From contig JASAON010001615.1 in assembly GCA_030849065.1 (NCBI GenBank), forward strand, positions 36,545 to 100,544: 64,000 bases of DNA, read 5' to 3'. This DNA is from Jaenimonas drosophilae (Eukaryota > Euglenozoa > Kinetoplastea > Trypanosomatida > Trypanosomatidae). This document shows positions 56,777 through 64,000 of the stretch, in pieces. Positions within the stretch are counted from its first letter, which is position 1. Each line of letters starts with the position of its first letter. A model generated the notes under the pieces. It saw nothing but the letters and a program-made list of their open reading frames with translations, was not told the origin of the DNA and made no database searches. The position numbers and the translations under genes are program-made.

Positions 56777-59072
56777 GGAAGACGGATGGAAATTAGGATG
56801 ACTGGAAAGTAGGTAGGTGTGGGTACTTGTGTGGGCTTGATGTTGTGGTTTTGTGAAGAGGGAGAGATGATGAGGAGATTGACGGCGCAGATCGGTAGTG
56901 GCGCAACACGCAAGCAGCAGTTGGGAATCGGTGTGCACCGCCCAGACACAAGCGTGGTAGCGCAGAAGCGTTGCGGTTGCGCTCGGGACTGGAAAGAAGG
57001 GAGGAAGAAGTAAAAGCTCGAAGAATAGAGGAAAGTGGAAAGAGCTGAAAGCGGGGCAGAAAAAAGAGTGAAGCACGACTGTAGAGGGTTGAAGGAGAAG
57101 ATCTCAACAACTACTCACCATCATGAGGTCCTCCAGCATCGCTTCTCCCCCAGCTGCATCTGTTTTTCGCCATGACATACGCCTCATACATTTTTGCCTT
57201 TCCTCATTTTTTGGTGCAAAGTCTGCACACGGTCGTTTTCAAAGAATCAAAACGAAACGAAAGTCACCAACAACAACATTCATGGCGGTTTTACTCTCGA
57301 TGTGTACTTGAATTGTTGTTCCATACATGGGTAAGATGGGATACACACGCCGAACCAATCACCCAGCCTCATCAATACCCCCAACTCTCCCAGCATCGCC
57401 CATAGAAGAGTTGGGGGAGAGCAGAGTCGATGAAAGAACACTGGGGAGCACCGATGTGAAACGAGCCAATAGAAAAAAAAAAGAATATAAGAAAACACGC
57501 CCTGGATGAAGACGAGGATCACTAGAGATTGCACGTAGTGCTCCGACACATCCCAAACGTATGGGCATGCGTGAATAACGACAGTCGGGACATGTTGTGC
57601 GGGTCTCCGTGGAGTAAGACCATGCGAAGTGTGATTGTTCCTCTACCCCTCCAGAATATTTCTCCATGTGGACTGGCCAAAGGGCTTCGTCGTCACCCAC
57701 GCAAATCCTCTCCGTTCGTCAACATCACGCAAAAACAAAAAAAAAACTCTCCTCGGGTATCCCCCACACAACCGCTTCAACCAACTTCCGAGAGAGGTCA
57801 AGGGAGTAGCAGCTTTCAAAACATGAACGACTGTCGCATGCTTCTCCTGTGTGGGGAGTCGAATGAGACTGTGGGAACTAATCCTCCGTGTTAAATACTT
57901 GCTTCACCCATCCTCCGCGTAAACAAAACACCAACAACAACAACCAAATGCTCAAGACCTGTGCCGGCGTGCAAACCGAGTCACAGAATCCATTCCGATT
58001 CCTACTATGTTCTTCGCTGCTTGACTAGGAAAATGGAGCTCAGCCCACCGGCCGAGCTTCCTCTCGAGACACGAGTTCCTAGCTCAACTGTTTTCATCCT
58101 CTATACCCTCGGAATGCATTGTCTGTCATATCAACAGCAGCTGCACTGCGGTGGGGGAGGGAATGTACGTCTCCTCATAAGAGTGAGCACGTCAACAAAA
58201 GCCTCAGTACAAAACAGTGCCAGTTACAATAGCGCCACCTCCATCTCGGCGAGGCTCTACCGCAACTACCACCCTCAACAAACGATCATTGCCGGCGTCG
58301 TCAAGAGGTAAAAAAAAAAGGCCGAAAAGAAAACTTGACGAACGGCCACAGCACAACACTAGAGTTACTGGATGATGTGGGAGGGGACCTCAGGAACCCC
58401 GCCACGTTTTTTTTGATTGGTTGCGCCACACGAGGAACAAGCATTCATCAATACAACGGCGACCGCTCACCCGACAATGACTCCAACTACCATCACAGGA
58501 CAACAGCAGGTCTTCTAGGAACTCTTCTTTTGGCTTCCAGTCCGCCGCCCCAACTTGCTTATCACACTGGCACATTTGGCATGTCACCATAGCGTACACA
58601 GAGTGAGAGCGAAGGGAGAGGGAGCTACAGTGGTGAGGTTTCTCATCCACAACGATCTCTCCCCGGGGAAGCAATCTGCCAGATACAGCTCTCTTGGGCT
58701 GAAGATGGCAGACGTGTCTGGGTGGGGCATCCTGTCTTTTTGTCCCCTCTTCCGACGAACCCACCGGTATGATCCACCTGCATCATCGAGTTCGTCAAGT
58801 CGGAATAGGGGTGAAAGCGAGGAGCAACCACATATATATAAATCAACACCAACAAAAAGGTAAAAATGAGCAAACACAAAAGAGTGAATGAGTGGAAAGG
58901 TATCTTCGCCCAACCCTAGGAGGATTCTTGTCTGCGCCTAACAAGCATCATTACTGAGGCATCGGAAACCACCTAACCAAATCATCAAATCACAACCCAG
59001 CAAAATCACCACTAATTGCGCCACATCACTCCTCAGCTGCCGTCACTCAAGACTGCACACAGTTGCCGTGCA
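56777..59072 (-). other. Long intergenic region (2296 bases)
   Basis: No gene is convincing. It includes the 5' UTR of the oligopeptidase (purine-rich plus strand, 56999-57075), A-rich runs (57472-57482, 57729-57746, 58310-58318), CAACAACAAC (57930-57941) and a TATATATA stretch (58831-58840). It probably also holds the long 3' UTR of the H+-ATPase. Small open frames on both strands have no recognisable motifs. Confidence 0.45.
56836..56884 (-). promoter_or_regulatory. Putative trans-splice acceptor for the M3 oligopeptidase
   Basis: The minus strand reads ATCTCCTCATCATCTCTCCC then TCTTCAC, and then reaches AG (plus-strand 56836-56837), about 60 bases before the ATG at 56776. This supports the shorter start and argues against the 100-residue N-terminal extension. 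Confidence 0.5.
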
Positions 59073-61844
59073 TTAGTCTCGTGGAGACTCCTCCTCCTCG
59101 TTACCGCTGACTGGCTCGTGAGAGCTAGCAGCCTCGGAACCAACTTCCTTTGTCTTCTCCTGCTTCTTCATCTTTACTGCAGAAGTGTTCACAGCCAACG
59201 ATACGTAGCCAAAGATATCAAGCTTCCGCATGATCAGGTGGGCAATGACCTTGAAGCAGTCCTGGATCAGCCACCAAACAATGCAGTAGATCCACACCCA
59301 CAATGGGAACAGACGCTGCGCACGGTAGTCACCGCGGGCAAGGCCATAGGTGTACACACCACCGGGAGAAGCAGAGGACCAGAAGGAGGCGGCAATCGTG
59401 GAGATCAACAGTGAGCCCATGGAGCAGAAGAAGAGGAGAGGTCCTGGGGCCATCATGAAGAAGAAACGGCCGCCAGTACGAGCAGAGAACAGCGTAAGGA
59501 ATGTGGAGACGGAAATCTGAAGGTACATCATTGTCACAATCTTACCTCCATTCCCACCGAGCTGAGGGAGTCCCAGATGGTGGAAGACAGAGTCATGGTA
59601 GTAGCCATCGTAGGTGCCCTCCAACGCGCACCACAACAAAAACAATGATGCTCCTGTGGCAACAGCACACAGCACTGAGGCAGCGATGAACGTAACAGGA
59701 AGGTTCCATCGTTGAGGAAGCTCAGAAGCAACGGTGCGATCGTAGCCAATGGTAAGAATGCAGCCATCATTCAGAAGAGTGATGAGCATGAACATGATGA
59801 CGGGAAGCTGGAAGAACTGAAAGTCGTCATCAGTGCTGCCATAATGCCGAGGAGTCAGTGACATGAGGGCAATGAAGAAGGTCATCACAAACTGCAGAGA
59901 GGCAGAAACACGATAGGTCACAAAAGAGAGCATGCGCTGGAACACCTCGCGGCTCACAATGAGTGCTTCCACAATTACACCAAGACCAGGCTCAGTCAGC
60001 ACCATATCCGCAGCAGCACGGGCAGCATCCGTCGCACCGTGCACAGCAATACCCACATCAGCACGCTTCAAAGCAGGGGCATCGTTCACACCATCACCCG
60101 TCATGGCGCACGTGAAACCACGCTGGCGAAGGGCCTCCACAATCATGAACTTGTGCTCGGGGAACACCTGGGCAAAGCCACCTGCAGCGACCATCAGCTC
60201 ACCATACTTCTCACCGAGGTCATCAGGAAGGTGAGTCGGATCGTCCAGCTTCGGCAGCTTATCAGCGGTAAGAATGTTGGAATCCAACTCAAGCATGCGG
60301 CACATCTCCTTGGCAATCAGTACGTGGTCACCAGTGATCATCTTCACATCCACACCATACTCCTTGCTGCGACGGATGGTGTCCTTCGTGTCAGGACGCG
60401 GGGGGTCAAGGAAGGTGAGAATACCGGACAGGTGCCAGCGTCCTTGCTGGTCAGTCTTGGCAATGGACAGGCAACGGATACCACGGGAAGCAAGGTCATC
60501 AATGATGTCCACAACACGGTCGTTGATTTCATCAGAGTTGTACGCAAGGTCCACAATGACGTGAGGGGCACCCTTCGTCACGCTGAACTTCTCACCAGTG
60601 CGCTTGTCAATCAGAGTGGCAGCGGTACGCTTGATCGTGGGGTCGAAGGGCATGAACTCAACCTGCTCGTAGTTGTCGCACTCATCCAGGTTAGCAGAAC
60701 CAAGCACCATGGTGTCAAGGGCATCACGCGGGGGCTCGCGCCACTTCGCAGCAAGGGCAGAGAGCACAAGCAGGGACTCCAGATCGTAGCCATCCTCGAA
60801 GGCGAACACTTGCTCCTGAATCTGCATCTTGTTCTGGGTCAGCGTGCCGGTCTTGTCGGAGCACAGCATGTTCACAGCGGACATCATCTCAATGGCAGCC
60901 AGCTTCGTCACAATAATCTTGTGATGAGAGAGCTTCTTGGAACCCACAGCAAGGGTGGTCGTGAGCACAATCTGCAATGCGATGGGAATGGACACAACCA
61001 GGACGACCACCGCGAAGCTCAAGGCGTGATGGAAGGTGTCCTTCATTTTTGCGAGGATATAAATGAAGCACACAATGCAAAGCACCAACGACGTACCAGA
61101 AAGGAAGTACATGACACGGCTGAGAATGCGATGAATGTTGCCAAGGTCGGACTCCACAGACTGAAGCAGTGCGGCAGTCTTACCGAAGAAGGTGTGGATT
61201 CCGGTGTACTGAACGGTACCTTCCACCTCACCACGTACAACGTTGGAACCCATCTTGGGCATGTGCTCAGGACCCATCGTCACGGGAAGAGACTCACCCG
61301 TCAAAGCAGCCTCATCCACATCAATGATACCCTCGTTGATGCTGCAGTCAGCAGGAACAACAGAACCAGCGGCAAGCTTCACCAGATCTCCGGGAACAAT
61401 TTCCGCAGCGTCGATCTGCTGCCAGGTGCCGTCACGCTTGGCAGTGGCAATGGGCTTCAGAGCGTGTTTCAACGCCTCAACAGCATCACCAGCCTTGATG
61501 GTCTCATACCAACCAATGAGGGCATTGGCAAAGAGAATGGCAAAGAGAATGGCTCCATCGACGAAATCTTGCAGCGCAAACTCAATGATGATGCAAACCC
61601 ACAGCACGCAAGGCATAGGACCCCAGAGGAGCTTGGCGAAGATGAGGAATTTGTTTGTCTTCTTTTCAGGAAGCTCATTGCGGCCATGAATCTCCAAGAG
61701 CTCAGCGGCACGTTGGGAAGTGAGACCTTCGGATGGCGGAAGAAGTTCCACCTCCGGTCCAGCGTCCTCACGATGCTCGCTGATGGCCTTGGAAAGGGAA
61801 CTCTCGCGCTTTTTTGGCGCCATGACTGGGAGTTCGTCGGACAT
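59073..61844 (-). CDS. P-type plasma-membrane H+-ATPase (P3A), complete copy
   Basis: This 923-residue proton pump maintains pH and membrane potential. All P-type motifs are present: TGES (182-185) in the actuator loop, CSDKTGTLT with the phosphorylated Asp330, KGAP (424-427), DPPRPDT (480-486) and TGDGVNDAPALKRADVGIA (582-600). The N-terminal and membrane regions follow the fungal/plant P3A type (for example LLWGPMPCVLWVCIIIEFAL). The C-terminal tail after FGYVSLAVNTS is short, charged and Glu/Ser-rich (EEEESPRD end). It differs fully from the tail of the neighbouring copy. From memory, Leishmania LdH1A/LdH1B show the same tandem arrangement and tail difference. Confidence 0.97.
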   Translation of the reverse strand: MSDELPVMAPKKRESSLSKAISEHREDAGPEVELLPPSEGLTSQRAAELLEIHGRNELPEKKTNKFLIFAKLLWGPMPCVLWVCIIIEFALQDFVDGAILFAILFANALIGWYETIKAGDAVEALKHALKPIATAKRDGTWQQIDAAEIVPGDLVKLAAGSVVPADCSINEGIIDVDEAALTGESLPVTMGPEHMPKMGSNVVRGEVEGTVQYTGIHTFFGKTAALLQSVESDLGNIHRILSRVMYFLSGTSLVLCIVCFIYILAKMKDTFHHALSFAVVVLVVSIPIALQIVLTTTLAVGSKKLSHHKIIVTKLAAIEMMSAVNMLCSDKTGTLTQNKMQIQEQVFAFEDGYDLESLLVLSALAAKWREPPRDALDTMVLGSANLDECDNYEQVEFMPFDPTIKRTAATLIDKRTGEKFSVTKGAPHVIVDLAYNSDEINDRVVDIIDDLASRGIRCLSIAKTDQQGRWHLSGILTFLDPPRPDTKDTIRRSKEYGVDVKMITGDHVLIAKEMCRMLELDSNILTADKLPKLDDPTHLPDDLGEKYGELMVAAGGFAQVFPEHKFMIVEALRQRGFTCAMTGDGVNDAPALKRADVGIAVHGATDAARAAADMVLTEPGLGVIVEALIVSREVFQRMLSFVTYRVSASLQFVMTFFIALMSLTPRHYGSTDDDFQFFQLPVIMFMLITLLNDGCILTIGYDRTVASELPQRWNLPVTFIAASVLCAVATGASLFLLWCALEGTYDGYYHDSVFHHLGLPQLGGNGGKIVTMMYLQISVSTFLTLFSARTGGRFFFMMAPGPLLFFCSMGSLLISTIAASFWSSASPGGVYTYGLARGDYRAQRLFPLWVWIYCIVWWLIQDCFKVIAHLIMRKLDIFGYVSLAVNTSAVKMKKQEKTKEVGSEAASSHEPVSGNEEEESPRD

Positions 61845-63703
61845 GGTTGCGAGGAAGCTTGCAGATACAAAGAAGGGTTACGTACTATGCCCAAGATGCA
61901 ATTGGAAGTGAGGAAGGAATGTCTTCAGATCGGATCGACTTAACAGCGTAAAAGTTCGAGAATTTGCCTTGTTTGGAACAGTGAACAGACGCGCACGTGG
62001 GACTAGGGGAGGAAACGAGTAAAGAGGAAGGCCAAATGCCGCGTTCCACTCCGCGTTTACTTTTTTGCTGATTTTAGAGATTCCCTAAAACTTGTTTCGA
62101 TTGTGTGCACTGACAGACGTGTATAGTAGTATGGTGTTAAGGGAGGAAAAACTAAAATTTCCTTGTTGATTGGTCGTTGTGACTTGCGGTATGAAGTCAA
62201 AAAAAAAGGCATTTGGAAGAGAAACACCAATTTTCATAATGAGGGAGTTATGGAACTCACTGATAGTCTGGAGGCCACAGTCTTGGCCATATTCGCACCT
62301 GCGTGGAATAGTCAGGTAAGATATGAATGCTTTGTCCTTGGATTGAGGGGAGAATTGGAGCCTACACACTTGTTCCGTCACTTTCTACCCACGACACACT
62401 CCCACCAGTTGCAGGTGTGGAGAGGCCAGGGCGAGGTTCCTTCTTTGCTCTCGGCATCCTCTGAGTTGACAGGGACCACTTTCCACATTTATGATGCCTT
62501 CTCCAAAAAAAAAAACGCAAAACAGCCGCAAGATTTCACCCACTACCAGCGGCAAATGAACAAAACAACGTAAACAGAAGCAAAACAGGCGGCAGAGGTA
62601 ACTAAGAGTGGAAGTAATCCACAAAGTCACGCTGACAGGGTAAGAGGACGTGTGCTGCCCCAACGCTGGGCGATGCTGCGTATCTTCCAGTACCGCACAC
62701 CACCATCGCAGGCGTAGGAGTCCTTCTGGTAGTGAGCAGTGAACGGGAATGAAATCCGGCAATACGCGATTACGTCCTGCACATGAGCATGACGAGGAAT
62801 AGCTTCTGCCAACAGCAGTCACAGCCAGCGTCGTCTTCGCCAAAACACTGATAAATGCGTGTATATATGGACATATAAGAACAGGGCATGAGAGGTAGGA
62901 AGAAAAAAGAATCCTGAAGGGGAAATGCATACCCCAACGAACGAAAAAGAACAAGTAATCCCTCAACTCATGAATGAAACTGAAAAAAAGAAGAAAGTAG
63001 CACTAGAAACAGGAGACGGGGGCTTTGGGATGAGGGATGAGGACAATCCGCAGGCTCCGAAATACCACATGTGAGCAGCAAGATGACGTAGATGCATGCC
63101 AATATACAATGAATTCCACTATTTGGGATTCTCATTGCAAGGATAATGCAGGCACCAACGTCCCACTTCCCCTCCCGTCCTCCACAATCCTTCTGTTTGA
63201 ACGAGCGCTCAGATCTGTTCACGAAGACATTCCTCCCCCATCCCACACATTCAGTAGTCTGAGAATAGGAAACCCCTAACAAAACCATGAGCACACTCGC
63301 AAGAAAAGCAAATGGTCAAACCGTAGTAAGAACATAAACAAATAAACAAAAGAGGCAGTGAACAACATCAGTTCGGTGATCATTCGGGCGATCCGCGTGG
63401 CCCGCTAACACTTAAGTACTAGACACTGGAAGGCAGCGGTGGACACCAAGTCACGAAGCAAAAGAGTAAATAGAAAAAAAAAGCAAAGTGGGAGAAGGGG
63501 AGCAAAACGAAAAAGAAAACACAAAATACCATCAAAAAAGGGAAAGCGACCGGAGAAATATGCATGAACCAATACAAGGAAAAGCATTTCCCAATGGAAG
63601 GGATAGAACTCTTCCGGCACACATCATGCCAATGTGCCTATCACCGCACACCGCCTCTGAATCGTCATACCAGAGAACCTTGTCCCCCGCTTCCACAGTC
63701 ACA
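61845..63703 (-). other. Spacer between tandem H+-ATPase genes (1859 bases)
   Basis: No gene is convincing. It holds the 5' UTR of the complete ATPase and the 3' UTR of the partial one. A-rich runs (62204-62209, 62506-62515, 63473-63482) are frequent. Open frames at 62163-62573 (plus) and 62385-62966 (minus) lack motifs and are rich in Cys, Phe and Ser. I see no repeat of the other ATPase 3' flank, so only the coding part appears duplicated. Confidence 0.45.
61885..61921 (-). promoter_or_regulatory. Putative trans-splice acceptor for the H+-ATPase
   Basis: On the minus strand, ATTCCTTCCTCACTTCC is followed by AATTGCATCTTGGGCATAG. The AG (plus-strand 61885-61886) lies about 40 bases before the ATG. 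Confidence 0.4.
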
Positions 63704-64000
63704 CTAAACCTTACCCTCCTGTTCCTCACTCTCAACCTCATCAGCAGCCATATCATGCTCCTCAGCAAGAGGCTCGTGGGCGGTGTCGTTGGCAGGAGCA
63801 GCGTGGTGCTTCACGACAGACGTGTTAGCAGCCAGGGAAACGTAGCCAAACACATCAAACTTCTCAAGAAGCATGTGGAGGCACACCTTCACGCAGTCCT
63901 GGAACCACCACCAGACGACGCAATAGATCCAGGTCCACAATGGGAACAGACGCTGCGCACGGTAGTCACCGCGGGCAAGGCCATAGGTGTACACACCACC
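63704..64000 (-). CDS. P-type H+-ATPase, second copy, cut by the window edge
   Basis: Only the last 98 residues are inside the window; the frame stays open to position 64000. The start of the visible part (GGVYTYGLARGDYRAQRLFP) is identical to the complete copy, and the next residues (LWTWIYCVVWWWFQDCVKVC) are very similar. The C-terminal tail after FGYVSLAANTSVV is different, rich in Ala, His and Glu, and ends EEQEGKV. The complete protein lies to the right of the window. Confidence 0.95.
   Translation of the reverse strand, partial: GGVYTYGLARGDYRAQRLFPLWTWIYCVVWWWFQDCVKVCLHMLLEKFDVFGYVSLAANTSVVKHHAAPANDTAHEPLAEEHDMAADEVESEEQEGKV

Noticed and set aside
56777..57076. 100-residue N-terminal extension of the M3 oligopeptidase
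   Set aside because: It is rich in Ser, Pro, His and Phe from a pyrimidine-rich UTR, and a splice acceptor lies between it and the ATG at 56776. Family members start near the shorter form.
60039..61943. 634-residue open frame on the plus strand
   Set aside because: It is antisense to the H+-ATPase gene, opposite to the cluster direction, and rich in His, Leu and Gly from reverse translation of a conserved gene. It has no motif of its own.
62385..62966. 193-residue minus-strand open frame in the H+-ATPase spacer
   Set aside because: Low-complexity Cys/Phe/Ser composition, no motif, and position inside the probable 3' UTR.

Overview
The window is nuclear DNA of a kinetoplastid protist, most probably a trypanosomatid. 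The evidence is intronless genes packed head to tail in long same-strand arrays, pyrimidine tracts plus AG (trans-splice acceptors) ahead of many genes, no recognisable Pol II promoters, and products typical of the group: a 661-residue ABCG half-transporter, an ER cyclophilin, an inactive proteasome beta subunit, tandem P-type H+-ATPases, tandem proline dehydrogenases and tandem eS28 genes. From memory, the left block resembles Leishmania chromosome 6 and the right block chromosome 26, but I could not check this.

Two directional gene clusters converge. Positions 1 to 36289 are read on the + strand: a 5'-truncated gene, a Ser/Arg-rich protein with a PH-like tail, a CLAMP/C1a-32-like axonemal protein, a kinesin, Trm112, a SAMHD1-like HD phosphohydrolase, a small membrane protein, proteasome beta6, a NADAR-family protein, a secreted cyclophilin, a TMEM209-like membrane protein, an ABCG transporter, an unknown 648-residue protein, a decayed reverse transcriptase, a coiled-coil protein, a PUF RNA-binding protein, a possible PAAT-like protein, mitochondrial ribosomal protein mL46 and a tandem pair of PB1-WD40 proteins.

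A strand-switch region of 277 bases (36290-36566) carries an 11-G run. It separates this block from the minus-strand cluster, which is transcribed from the right edge leftward: a partial H+-ATPase, a complete H+-ATPase, an M3 thimet-like oligopeptidase, a WD40-like protein, a U-box protein, two proline dehydrogenases, CDP-diacylglycerol synthase, two eS28 copies, an MIT-domain protein, an LRR protein and a small GC-rich basic protein that may be NEPRO/Rmp1-like.

As usual in kinetoplastids, the clusters are not functional operons. Neighbours share a transcript, while expression is set by trans-splicing, UTRs and gene copy number. The four tandem pairs (WD40, eS28, PRODH, H+-ATPase) fit dosage amplification, and three show patchy near-identity that suggests gene conversion. 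The observations I rate highest are the retroelement fossil, the NADAR protein with replaced motif residues, the duplicated unnamed N-terminal module in the PB1-WD40 pair and the strand-switch gene. I found no rRNA, convincing tRNA, CRISPR array or intact mobile element.
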